Positions 16,832-26,839 of a DNA stretch of 42,750 bases are shown here, piece by piece. The translations under genes were made by a program, and so were the position numbers. This DNA comes from Eggerthellaceae bacterium (GTDB lineage: Bacteria; Actinomycetota; Coriobacteriia; Coriobacteriales; Eggerthellaceae). The stretch spans positions 1 to 42,750 of the forward strand of contig CAJTDS010000019.1 of NCBI GenBank assembly GCA_910575165.1, in the 5' to 3' direction. Within the stretch, counting starts at the first letter, position 1. Each line of letters starts with the position of its first letter. The notes below the pieces were generated by a model. It was not told where the DNA came from. It saw only the letters and a program-made list of their open reading frames with translations, and did no database searches.

Positions 16832-17365
16832 GTGAGCAAGAAGTCTGAACAGGAGGCGCTCAAGCGCGCGGTGCTCGAGCAGACGCCGGCGGTGGAGGGC
16901 TGCGTGGGCCTGGGCGTCGACATCGTCGACATCGCCCGCATGGCGCGCATCTTGGAGCGCACGCCTTCCTTCGAGCGCAAGGTGTTCTCGGCCGAGGAGA
17001 TCGCCTACTGCCGCAAGACGGGCAATCCGGAAGCCCATTTCGCCTGTCGCTTCGCCGCCAAGGAGGCGGTGCTCAAGGCCCTCGGCACCGGGTTCTCCGA
17101 AGGCATCGGCCCGCTCGACGTCTCGGTGACGCGCAGCGCCAAGGGCAAGCCCGCCGTCGTGCTGCAGGGCCGTGCGAGGGAGGTTGCGCAGGAGATGGGC
17201 GTGGTGGATCTGCCGCTGTCGCTCTCCCACACCCACAACGACGCGGTGGCCTGCGCCATGGCCATCACCGCCCGCTCGGTCCGGGCGGCCGAGGAGCGCA
17301 TCGACCAGAAGGAGGAGCTGGCGAAGCGCTTCAAGCAGGCCCGTTCCTTCCTGGACGAGCTGTAG
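16832..17365 (+). CDS. acpS: Holo-[acyl-carrier-protein] synthase
   Basis: Transfers the phosphopantetheine arm of coenzyme A to acyl carrier protein. Conserved motifs are GVDIVDIARM with the metal-binding Asp, F-A-A-K-E-A-V-L-K-A-L, and LSLSHTHNDAVACA. At 177 residues it is longer than the usual 120-130, with about 25 extra residues before the core and a charged helical tail of about 30 after it. It begins with GTG at 16832, 49 bp after glmS. The next gene starts 2 bp after its stop, and AcpS/NnrD adjacency is common in actinobacteria. Confidence 0.92.
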   Translation: MSKKSEQEALKRAVLEQTPAVEGCVGLGVDIVDIARMARILERTPSFERKVFSAEEIAYCRKTGNPEAHFACRFAAKEAVLKALGTGFSEGIGPLDVSVTRSAKGKPAVVLQGRAREVAQEMGVVDLPLSLSHTHNDAVACAMAITARSVRAAEERIDQKEELAKRFKQARSFLDEL

Positions 17366-17367
17366 CC

Positions 17368-18234
17368 GTGGGACGCGTCGTCTACACCCGAGGCGAGCTT
17401 GCGGCGCTGGTGCCGCACCCGGCCGCCGACGCGAACAAGTACACACGGGGCAAGCTTGTCTGCGTGGTGGGCAGCGCCCGCTACACGGGATCCGCCTGCC
17501 TGTGCGCCTGCGCTTCGGAGCGCATGGGGGCGGGCTACACCCACGTGTTCACCCATCCCGAAGCCCTCGCCCTGGTCCGACGGGCAAGCTCCTCCCTTGT
17601 GGCGCAGCCCTTCGGCGAGCTCGAGGACGCCCATCTCTCCCCGCACAGCCCGTCCCATCCTCTTGCGGTGCTGGCAGGATGCGGCTTTCAGGGGGGCGAC
17701 CCTGACGAGGCGCTGCTGCTCGGGCGGGTGCTCGACGGGGCTTGCTGCCCCGTGTGCGTGGACGGCTCGGCATTGGGACTGCTTGCCGAACGGCGGTTTC
17801 GCGAAGCCCTGGCCCGCCGCGCCGAACGGGGCTTCGCCACGGTGCTGACGCCCCACGGCGGAGAGGCGGCACGCCTGGCCGAAGGCGCGTCTGTGGCGGC
17901 CGATGCGGTAGCCCTTGCGCGGTCCTACCGGTCGGTGGTGGTGCTGAAGGGACCCACCACGCGCATCGCCGACGGGAGCCGATTCGCCGACATGGACCAG
18001 GGCACGCCGGCGCTTGCCAAGGCGGGGACCGGGGATGTGCTTGCCGGTATGGTAGGCGCCCTTCTGGCCCAAGGCCTTGGTGCTTTCGAGGCCGGCGTGC
18101 TGGCCGCAACGCTGCATGCCCTGGCGGGGCAGGCCGCGTCTGCCGACCTTGGCGCCGTCTCGGTCACGGCCGACGATCTGCCCCTGCGCATACCGCAGGC
18201 TATCACCGCCCTCGGCACGGCTTTTCGGGCCTAG
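17368..18234 (+). CDS. nnrD: ADP-dependent NAD(P)H-hydrate dehydratase
   Basis: Repairs hydrated NAD(P)H using ADP or ATP. The 288-residue protein has the ribokinase-like YjeF C-terminal fold: KYTRGKLVCVVG, LTPHGGEAARL, VVLKGPTTRIAD and the nucleotide-binding KAGTGDVLAGM. The NnrE epimerase half, fused in many bacteria, is absent here and not seen elsewhere in the window. The GTG start is 2 bp after the acpS stop, so it probably relies on translational coupling. It lacks the N-terminal His of the usual HKGxxG motif, with Tyr in KYTRGK instead. Confidence 0.9.
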   Translation: MGRVVYTRGELAALVPHPAADANKYTRGKLVCVVGSARYTGSACLCACASERMGAGYTHVFTHPEALALVRRASSSLVAQPFGELEDAHLSPHSPSHPLAVLAGCGFQGGDPDEALLLGRVLDGACCPVCVDGSALGLLAERRFREALARRAERGFATVLTPHGGEAARLAEGASVAADAVALARSYRSVVVLKGPTTRIADGSRFADMDQGTPALAKAGTGDVLAGMVGALLAQGLGAFEAGVLAATLHALAGQAASADLGAVSVTADDLPLRIPQAITALGTAFRA

Positions 18235-18488
18235 GTGCGCCGCCGTATTCGGGCCTGCGCTTAGGCGACCGCCTCTTTTCGCGACGGCTGCAGGGAGCGT
18301 GCGTTTTCCTTTCGGCAACGGCAATCTGACTTGTAGGCTACAGCGTCGTTTCCCGGTGTTTACGGGTCAACGTTGCCCGGCTGCTCTTGCAGCCGTTCTG
18401 ATAGCATCGCATCCGGTAAGAAGCGCTCGCCGCGCTTCGGCAGGTTGTGTCCGAATCGGCGCGGCGACAGGTTGCAAAGGAGTGCGCC

Positions 18489-19040
18489 ATGGAAGCTATC
18501 AGGCATACGGGAACGCAGCAGCACAAGCACGATTGGGGGCTCATCGCCGCAGGTGCCCTGCTCATACTCTGCTCGTTCATCTTCTTGGTGGCTCCGGGAA
18601 TCACGTTGGTGACCATCACCGCCATCGCTGGAGCGGCTTTCCTGGTGTCGGGCGTAATGGATCTGGTCAACTACTTCCGTTATCGCAAGGCGGCTGACCT
18701 GTCCGCGTGGGCGGTGGTCTACGCAGTGTGCGACTTCGTCATAGGCGCTATGCTGCTCGTCCACCCGCTGCTGTACTCGGCGGTCATCCCCTGGGTTGTG
18801 GGCGTGTTCTTCGCGGCCTTCGGCGCCATGGAGATCTTCGGCGCCTTTCAGATGCGCAAAGGCGAAGCGCCCGCCTGGGGCTGGATGCTCGTGAGCGGCA
18901 TCGTGTCCATCCTGTGCGGCGTCATGTTCTTCGTCGCGCCTGCGTCGCTGAGCATCTTCCTGTCGGTGTTCGTGCTCATGCGCGGTATGAGCCTTATCTT
19001 CTACGGATGGAACATGGGCAAAGCCGGCAACCTGTTCTAA
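18489..19040 (+). CDS. DUF308 (HdeD-like) membrane protein
   Basis: A 183-residue integral membrane protein with six hydrophobic segments arranged as three hairpin pairs, the pattern of the DUF308/HdeD family. Its N-terminus is short and polar (HTGTQQHKHDW). The ATG at 18489 follows AAAGGAG at 6-nt spacing; the frame is open 42 nt further up without support. HdeD in E. coli is linked to acid resistance, but the family's molecular role is not established. A 254-bp gap separates it from nnrD, and a hairpin follows it, so it is probably a single-gene unit. Confidence 0.8.
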   Translation: MEAIRHTGTQQHKHDWGLIAAGALLILCSFIFLVAPGITLVTITAIAGAAFLVSGVMDLVNYFRYRKAADLSAWAVVYAVCDFVIGAMLLVHPLLYSAVIPWVVGVFFAAFGAMEIFGAFQMRKGEAPAWGWMLVSGIVSILCGVMFFVAPASLSIFLSVFVLMRGMSLIFYGWNMGKAGNLF

Positions 19041-21260
<2,220 letters not shown>

Positions 21261-21261
21261 G

Positions 21262-21297
21262 CGCTTTCTTCCTTCCAATCGAAGGAGAAGGGGCGCG
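21262..21297 (+). terminator. Possible terminator after ligA
   Basis: An imperfect hairpin: GCGC-TTTCTTCCTTC pairs with GAAGGAGAA-GGGGCGC across a CAATC-type loop, with a bulge. There is no strong T-run, but the AT-rich mod promoter region begins immediately after. Confidence 0.35.
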
Positions 21298-21301
21298 CTG
21301 G

Positions 21302-21343
21302 ATATTATTCTCAAATAGAAATATTCATGATTGACAATAATAT
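21302..21343. promoter_or_regulatory. AT-rich inverted repeat, candidate molybdate-responsive operator
   Basis: ATATTATT (21302-21309) and AATAATAT (21336-21343) form a perfect 8-bp inverted repeat spaced by 26 nt in an otherwise GC-rich genome. The right arm overlaps the -35 region of the modA promoter. Protein bound there would block RNA polymerase, as ModE does in E. coli. Similarity to the ModE box is only general (AT-rich, palindromic), and no modE gene is in the window. Confidence 0.5.
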
Positions 21344-21358
21344 AGGCAAAGGTATCAT
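21331..21358 (+). promoter_or_regulatory. Strong sigma-70-type promoter of the mod operon
   Basis: TTGACA (21331-21336), a 16-bp spacer, then TATCAT (21353-21358). This is the best -35/-10 pair on the plus strand of the window. Transcription would start near 21365, about 60 bp before modA. Confidence 0.75.
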
Positions 21359-21426
21359 GGAACCCAGCTTCGCGGACGGCTCGAAGAGCGTCCCGGAGCA
21401 GATGCGTTCTTTACCAAGGAGGGAAT

Positions 21427-22329
21427 ATGAGGAAAGGTATGAAAGCCGCGCTCGCGGTCGCCTGCGCCTGTGCCGTAGCCGTCTCGGCTCTGCTGGCGGG
21501 GTGCTCGTCCAACGAGGGCGGAAGCCCCCAGGCGTCCCAGTCCCAGGAAGGCGCCGCGACGACCGTCGAAGAGGTGCAGCTGCAGATTTTCGCGGCCAAC
21601 TCGCTTTCGAAGGCCATGGAGGAAGTGCAGGACCTCTACCATCAGCAGAACCCCAGCGTGTCCTTCGCCGACACCCAGTACGAAGGCTCCGGCACCCTGA
21701 ACGAGATGCTGGGGGCCGGCAGCTACGCCGATATCCTCATCACCGCCTCGAAGGGCACCATGGACACGGCTGTCGAGAAGGGGTACGTCGACGAGGCCAC
21801 GCGCTTCGACATGTTCACCAACGAGCTGGTGATCGTGGCGGGCGAGAGCAGCGACATCAAGGATGTCACCTTGGAGGACCTGGCTTCCGGCGGCTACACC
21901 CTGGCCGTGGGAGATGCCAACGTCCCCGCGGGCAACTACGCCAAGCAGTCCCTTTCCACCACCGATCCCCAATGCTGGATTAGCGCCGACGGTACCGCGG
22001 GCAAGGATTGCTCCGGTACCGACGGCACCTTTGACGGCACGCCTTTGCAGGGCAAGGTGACCGAAGGCTCCAGTGTGGGCAACGTGTGCTCCTACGCCAA
22101 CTCCGGCGATGTGGACCTGGCCATGGTCTACAGCTCGGACGTGTACCGCTTCGGGGGTGTGAAGATCGTCTCGGTCGTGCCCGACGACACCCACAAGAGC
22201 ATCCTGTACCCGGCGGCCGTATGCGCCGACTCCGAGCACGCCGATGCCGCCGAGCAGTTCCTGAACTGGGCTTTCACCAGCGAGGACGCCATCAAGATCT
22301 GGCAGGAATGGGGATTCGAGCTCGCCTAG
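21427..22329 (+). CDS. modA: Molybdate ABC transporter, substrate-binding lipoprotein
   Basis: Captures molybdate (possibly tungstate) outside the membrane and hands it to ModB/ModC. The 300-residue precursor has a lipoprotein signal (LLAGC, Cys at about 26) and a short Ser/Gln-rich linker. The type II periplasmic-binding fold follows: LQIFAANSLSKAMEEV, YEGSGTLNEML, ADILITASKGTMD, ELVIVAGESSD and later DLAMVYSSDVYRF. There is an extra loop rich in Gly/Thr/Asp (DGTAGKDCSGTDGTFDG) between the two lobes. The ATG at 21427 has AAGGAGG 4 nt upstream. It is the first gene of the mod operon. Confidence 0.93.
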   Translation: MRKGMKAALAVACACAVAVSALLAGCSSNEGGSPQASQSQEGAATTVEEVQLQIFAANSLSKAMEEVQDLYHQQNPSVSFADTQYEGSGTLNEMLGAGSYADILITASKGTMDTAVEKGYVDEATRFDMFTNELVIVAGESSDIKDVTLEDLASGGYTLAVGDANVPAGNYAKQSLSTTDPQCWISADGTAGKDCSGTDGTFDGTPLQGKVTEGSSVGNVCSYANSGDVDLAMVYSSDVYRFGGVKIVSVVPDDTHKSILYPAAVCADSEHADAAEQFLNWAFTSEDAIKIWQEWGFELA

Positions 22330-22358
22330 GGGCGCCCAAACCGTTTGGCGATTGTGGC

Positions 22359-22392
22359 GGATGCCGCTTCGTTTCCGGACGGAGCGGCATCC
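22359..22392 (+). terminator. Hairpin between modA and modB, likely partial terminator
   Basis: GGATGCCGCT (22359-22368) pairs perfectly with AGCGGCATCC (22383-22392) across 14 nt. It is followed by TGGTTTAGAAT. A leaky terminator or mRNA-stabilising stem here would make more binding protein than permease, a common arrangement. A separate short palindrome, CCAAAC-C-GTTTGG, lies just upstream at 22336-22348. Confidence 0.55.
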
Positions 22393-22436
22393 TGGTTTAG
22401 AATAGGGTAAAGGCGTTGTCCGACGAGGGGAGAGCT

Positions 22437-23882
22437 GTGGGACGAGCGGTGCGAAGCGCGGCTTCGGTAGTGCTGCTGGCCGTGCTGGCCATGGCGGGGA
22501 CGCTTCCGGCGTGGGCCGACGAGCCCGGTATCGCACCGGAGGTGCCTGCTGCACCTGCTGCTGCCGAGGCGGCTCAGGGGGAAGGCTACCTGGGCTCCGA
22601 CGACGTGACGGTGTCCGAAGAGGGCAGGCAGGCCCTCGCCGAGGGCGCCCCGTTCGCTGCGAACAGCTTCTCCCGTGCCCAGAAGGGCTCGAACCGCGAG
22701 GTGAACGGCAGCTACATAGGCTATGCGTACTACGAGGGCTCCATGCCGGACTATGCCGTGGCCGTCTGCACCGAAAGCTACGTGGTGGCCTACGTTCCGC
22801 CCGCAGCCAAGCCGCTGTGCGACATCGAGAGCGCCGAGGACCTTGACTGGCTCAAGCGCTACTTCCTGGCGCTGGATGCCCATGCCCCCAACGCGGGGGT
22901 GGTGCTTTCCGAAGCCGTGCCCTGGTACTTCACCGACCAGCCCTCCTACGAAGTTGACGGCATCGTGTACGGCTTCGGCGTGGAGGCAGGGTCGGGGAAG
23001 TACTACGTGACCGTGCTCGGCGCCGACGGCTCCGACGTCACCGCGCAGGGCGCCCTTGCCGAAGAGGAGCAGGCTTCGGGCGGGGCGCGATCCGGCAGGC
23101 CCAGCTTCGTCGACTTCCTGGCCATCGTGCCTCCCGACGAGGTGGAGGTGGCGCCGCCGCCCACGGGCTTTGCGGCGCTCGGGCGATTCCTCGCCACCAT
23201 GGACTACAGCCCGCTGTGGGTGACGCTCAAGACCACGGGCACCGCCATCGTGTTTATCTTCGTGCTGGGTTTGGCGGCCGCCTACTTCAGCCTGCGCATA
23301 CCCAAGCGGGCCCAGGACATTGCCGACGCCGTCTTCACCATTCCCATGGTGCTGCCGCCCACCGTTTGCGGCTTCCTGCTGCTGCTGCTGCTCGGTCGCA
23401 ACACGGCGCTCGGCCAATGGTTCATTGACGTGGGATTTCCGCTCATCTTCAGCTGGCCGGCCACGGTCATCGCCGCGGTGGTGGTGGCCTTCCCGCTCAT
23501 GTACCGCAACGCCCGCGGCGCCTTCGAAGGGCTCGACCCCAACATGCTCGACGCCGCCCGCACCCTGGGCTGGTCGAACGCCCGCATCTTCTTCCGCTTG
23601 ATGCTACCGCTGTCCTGGAGCTCCATCGCCGCCGGCACCGTGCTGTCCTTCGCCCGCGCCCTGGGCGAGTTCGGCGCTACGCTCTTTCTGGCCGGCAACT
23701 ACGCGGGCATTACCCGCACCATTCCCATTGCCATCTACTTCGAATGGATGAGCGGCAACATCGACGTCGCCCTGTTCTGGACCGTCGTGATACTCATCTT
23801 CAGCTTCATCGTCATCCTATTCATCAACCTGTGGGGTCGCAGGACCACCCGGTACCGCCGACGCGAGGTGAGCGACCTATGA
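22437..23882 (+). CDS. modB: Molybdate ABC transporter permease with an extra extracytoplasmic N-terminal domain
   Basis: Forms the membrane channel for molybdate. The permease proper starts at about residue 255 and has five or six membrane segments and the EAA loop (LDAARTLGWSNARIFFRLMLPLS) that docks ModC. Ordinary ModB is about 225 residues; this protein has 481. The extra 240 begin with a signal-peptide-like segment (VVLLAVLAMAGTLPAWADEP), an Ala/Pro linker, and a soluble domain rich in Tyr, Asp and Glu with two Cys. I do not recognise that domain. The GTG at 22437 is chosen because GGGGAG lies just before it; a TTG at 22416 is the alternative. Its stop overlaps modC (ATGA). Confidence 0.9.
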   Translation: MGRAVRSAASVVLLAVLAMAGTLPAWADEPGIAPEVPAAPAAAEAAQGEGYLGSDDVTVSEEGRQALAEGAPFAANSFSRAQKGSNREVNGSYIGYAYYEGSMPDYAVAVCTESYVVAYVPPAAKPLCDIESAEDLDWLKRYFLALDAHAPNAGVVLSEAVPWYFTDQPSYEVDGIVYGFGVEAGSGKYYVTVLGADGSDVTAQGALAEEEQASGGARSGRPSFVDFLAIVPPDEVEVAPPPTGFAALGRFLATMDYSPLWVTLKTTGTAIVFIFVLGLAAAYFSLRIPKRAQDIADAVFTIPMVLPPTVCGFLLLLLLGRNTALGQWFIDVGFPLIFSWPATVIAAVVVAFPLMYRNARGAFEGLDPNMLDAARTLGWSNARIFFRLMLPLSWSSIAAGTVLSFARALGEFGATLFLAGNYAGITRTIPIAIYFEWMSGNIDVALFWTVVILIFSFIVILFINLWGRRTTRYRRREVSDL

Positions 23883-25003
23883 GCCTGTCCGTCGATATCC
23901 AGAGGAAGCTGGGCGCCTTCGATCTGCAGGTTTCCTTCGACGCGGGGGCGGAGACGCTGGGGCTTCTGGGCGCCTCCGGCTGCGGCAAGACGCTGACCAT
24001 GCGCTCCATCGCGGGCATCGAGACGCCGGATGCGGGCAAGATCGTCGTCGACGGCACGGTGTTCTTCGACAAGGCGTCAGGTAGGCGCGCCCGGGTGAAC
24101 CTCACCCCCCAGCAGCGCAAGACGGCGCTGTTGTTCCAGAACTACATGCTGTTTCCGAACCTCACCGTGGCCCAGAACGTCGCAGCCGGCATCGGGCGGG
24201 ACGTGCCCGCAGCCGAGCGGGATGCCGCGGTGATGCGCGAACTGCACCGCTTCGGGCTCTCCGGCTTCGAGCGTCGCTACCCGGCCCAGCTCTCCGGCGG
24301 GCAGCAGCAACGGGTGGCCTTGGCCCGCATGCTGGCCGCCCGCCCGAGCATCCTCATGCTGGACGAGCCGTTCTCGGCACTGGACGCGCACTTGAAGGGC
24401 GTTCTGGAGCAGAACCTGGTGTCGCTGTTCGACGCGTTCTCGGGCACGGTGCTCTACGTGAGCCACGACATCGACGAGGCGGTGCGGTTCTGCGACCGCA
24501 TAGCGGTGGTGGACGGCGGCCGCGTCGTGGAGGTGGACACGGCCCGCAGCCTGATAGACGACCCGCAATCGGAGGCGGGCATCAAGCTCTCGGGCTGCAA
24601 GAACTGCACCCCTGCCGTGCGCGCTGGCGAGCGCGAGGTGTTCCTGCCGAAGTGGGGCGTTGCCGTGCGCACGGGGAAGCCGGTACCCGAAAACGTACGC
24701 TACCTGGGGGTTCGCGCTCGCTACATCGTCCGTGCGGACGGGCCGGGCGAGAACTGCTTCCGCATGCGCGTCGACCGGGCGAGCGACTCCCGCTTCGAGC
24801 GATCCTTGCTGCTGGCGTTCCTCGACCGCTGCGACGACGAAACAGCTGAGGGGTCTGCCGCCGAGGACGAGATGCATTTCCTGCATCGGCACCTGTTCTG
24901 GCGCGTGGGCACCGTGGACGTTGCGGAATCGCAGCTGCCCCACGTGGGGGACGAGCTGTGGGTGCGCATCGATCCGCAGCGCCTGTATCTGGTGACGAAG
25001 TAG
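23879..25003 (+). CDS. modC: Molybdate ABC transporter, ATP-binding protein
   Basis: Powers molybdate import. The 374-residue protein carries Walker A GASGCGKT (31-38), the ABC signature LSGGQ (138-142), Walker B LMLDEP (159-164) and the H-loop in VSHD. After about residue 230 comes a C-terminal regulatory part with an unusual GCKNC pair (SGCKNCTPAV) and a beta-rich TOBE-like region. The two close cysteines could bind metal or respond to redox state, though this is only suggested by spacing. The ATG overlaps the modB stop by 4 bp; an open frame further upstream is only the antiparallel reading of modB. Confidence 0.93.
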   Translation: MSLSVDIQRKLGAFDLQVSFDAGAETLGLLGASGCGKTLTMRSIAGIETPDAGKIVVDGTVFFDKASGRRARVNLTPQQRKTALLFQNYMLFPNLTVAQNVAAGIGRDVPAAERDAAVMRELHRFGLSGFERRYPAQLSGGQQQRVALARMLAARPSILMLDEPFSALDAHLKGVLEQNLVSLFDAFSGTVLYVSHDIDEAVRFCDRIAVVDGGRVVEVDTARSLIDDPQSEAGIKLSGCKNCTPAVRAGEREVFLPKWGVAVRTGKPVPENVRYLGVRARYIVRADGPGENCFRMRVDRASDSRFERSLLLAFLDRCDDETAEGSAAEDEMHFLHRHLFWRVGTVDVAESQLPHVGDELWVRIDPQRLYLVTK

Positions 25004-25018
25004 GTTTGCCCGAAGCTC

Positions 25019-25047
25019 TGGACGTTTTCCGCGCAATCGCCTACTAT
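25019..25047 (+). promoter_or_regulatory. Candidate promoter of moaA-moaC
   Basis: TGGACG (25019-25024, 4 of 6 matches to TTGACA), a 17-bp spacer, then TACTAT (25042-25047, 5 of 6 matches to TATAAT). It lies 98 bp after modC and would allow the cofactor genes to be expressed independently of molybdate uptake. Confidence 0.4.
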
Positions 25048-25101
25048 GGTGCTCGAACGAGAATAATACCTGAGGGGGCAGGTCGATTTTGAGGGGGAGC
25101 A

Positions 25102-26103
25102 GTGAAGGATTCTCACGGTAGGACCATAGACTACCTGCGCATATCGCTGACCGACCGGTGCAACTTCCGCTGCATCTACTGCATGCCGCCCGATGGCGTG
25201 CAGCTCATGGGGCACGACCAGATCCTCGCTTACGACGAGATCGTGGCCATCGTGCGCGAGGCGGCGAAGCTGGGCATCAAGCGGCTGCGTCTCACGGGCG
25301 GCGAACCTTTGGTTCGCAAGGGCGTTTCCGACCTGGTTTGCGAACTCATGGCCATCGAGGGCATCGAGAGCGTCGCCATGACCACCAACGGGGTGCTGCT
25401 GCCCCAGATGGCCGACGAGCTGAAGCGCGCGGGGCTTTCGCGGGTGAACATCTCGCTCGACACCTTGGACTCCGAGCAGTTCCGCCGCATCACCCGCTGC
25501 GGACAGCTGCAGCAGACCCTCGACGGCATCGAGGCGGCATTGGAGGCGGGTTTCGACCCGGTGAAGATCAACGCCGTGGCTGTGCGTAGCCTCGACCAGG
25601 ATTTCCTGGCCTTCGCGAAGCTGTCCGTGGACCGTCCGCTGCACGTGCGGTTCATCGAGTACATGCCGGTGGGGGAGAGCACCGGCGCCGACGGCACCGG
25701 CTGGGGCAAGAAGGATGTCGTCACCTGCGACGAGCTGCTCGACATCATCAACGCCCGGGCGAAGGAGGAGGGCATGCCCGCCCTGCTGCCGGCCCAGAAG
25801 CACAAGCCCTCGGGCTGGGGCCCCGCCCGTTACTTCGAGTTCGAAGGGGCCCGGGGAACCGTCGGCTTCATCAGCCCGCTGTCGCGCCATTTCTGCAGCG
25901 AATGCAACCGCCTTCGCCTGTCCGCCGACGGCAAGATCAGGCCGTGTCTGTTCAGCGACACCGAGTACGACGTGCGCGAGGCGCTGCGGACGCAGGGCTG
26001 CGGCGGCGTGCGCGAGGCGCTGCTCGAGGCCATCGGTGCCAAGCCCGACGATCATCACGACAAGGTGGGAACCGACCGCAAGATGTCCCAGATCGGCGGT
26101 TAG
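25102..26103 (+). CDS. moaA: GTP 3',8-cyclase (radical SAM)
   Basis: Carries out the first step of molybdenum cofactor synthesis, rearranging GTP with radical SAM chemistry. The 333-residue protein has the N-terminal [4Fe-4S] motif C20-x3-C24-x2-C27 and a second cluster site with C265, C268 and C282 near the end. It also has TGGEPL and the conserved C-terminal Gly-Gly (QIGG) needed for activity. The GTG at 25102 follows GAGGGGGAG. moaC begins about 55 bp downstream, so the pair converts GTP to cyclic pyranopterin phosphate. Confidence 0.96.
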   Translation: MKDSHGRTIDYLRISLTDRCNFRCIYCMPPDGVQLMGHDQILAYDEIVAIVREAAKLGIKRLRLTGGEPLVRKGVSDLVCELMAIEGIESVAMTTNGVLLPQMADELKRAGLSRVNISLDTLDSEQFRRITRCGQLQQTLDGIEAALEAGFDPVKINAVAVRSLDQDFLAFAKLSVDRPLHVRFIEYMPVGESTGADGTGWGKKDVVTCDELLDIINARAKEEGMPALLPAQKHKPSGWGPARYFEFEGARGTVGFISPLSRHFCSECNRLRLSADGKIRPCLFSDTEYDVREALRTQGCGGVREALLEAIGAKPDDHHDKVGTDRKMSQIGG

Positions 26104-26158
26104 GAGCCCGCAACCGGACACCATGTTTCGCAGTCTTCCCGCTCAGGAAAGGATACCC

Positions 26159-26659
26159 ATGACAGACCAGCTGCTGACCCATATCGACGAGAAGGGCGAC
26201 GTGCGCATGGTGGACGTGTCCGCCAAGCCCGACACCGAGCGCGTGGCAGTGGCAGAGGGGTTCATCGCCATGAACCCGGCGACCTTGACGCTGATCGTGG
26301 ACGGCAAGGCCGCCAAGGGCGATGTGCTCGCCTGCGCCCGCGTGGCCGGCGTCATGTCCGCCAAGCGTACGAGCGACCTTATCCCCATGTGCCATCCGCT
26401 CAACATCACCAAGGCGAAGGTGGAGTGCACCCCCGTCTTCGAAGGCGAGCGCGAAGACGGGCGCGTGGGCATCCACGTGCTCACCACCTGCGGCGTCACC
26501 GGCAAGACCGGCATCGAGATGGAGGCCCTTACCGCCGCCAGCGTGGCGTGCCTTACCGTCTACGACATGTGCAAGGCGGTGGACCGCGGCATGGAGATCA
26601 CGGACGTGCGCCTGCTGCGCAAGGACGGCGGCAAGACCGGCCTGTGGGTGCGCGCCTAG
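26159..26659 (+). CDS. moaC: Cyclic pyranopterin monophosphate synthase
   Basis: Acts directly after MoaA to form cyclic pyranopterin monophosphate. The 166-residue protein shows family motifs [49 protein letters not shown] and the closing KDGGKTGLW. The ATG at 26159 has AAAGGA 6 nt upstream; the frame extends upstream only as a shadow of moaA. No further cofactor genes (moaD, moaE, moeA, mogA) are in the window. Confidence 0.96.
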   Translation: MTDQLLTHIDEKGDVRMVDVSAKPDTERVAVAEGFIAMNPATLTLIVDGKAAKGDVLACARVAGVMSAKRTSDLIPMCHPLNITKAKVECTPVFEGEREDGRVGIHVLTTCGVTGKTGIEMEALTAASVACLTVYDMCKAVDRGMEITDVRLLRKDGGKTGLWVRA

Positions 26660-26746
26660 TCTCGATGCTCGATGATGTGCGCCTGAGGGGCGATAAAGCC
26701 GCAGCGGCCGGGTTGCGGAGGGTTTCGCGCGTAGTTCCGCACGAGC

Positions 26747-26769
26747 CGAAACGTCCAGTGGACGTTTCG
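26747..26769. terminator. Terminator hairpin between moaC and serA
   Basis: CGAAACGTCC (26747-26756) pairs perfectly with GGACGTTTCG (26760-26769) around a 3-nt loop. It lies between two converging genes and can serve both. Flanking GCACGAGC and TGCGAGC extend the pairing with a bulge. Confidence 0.7.
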
Positions 26770-26839
26770 TGCGAGCTCAGGACTGTTTGAAGCACGGAGC
26801 CTTCCGCAATCCGGCTTCCAGGCGTTTTCGGACGGATTG

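Noticed and set aside
25004-25101. Molybdenum-cofactor riboswitch before moaA
   Set aside because: The gap is only 98 bp and lacks the long conserved stems of that RNA.
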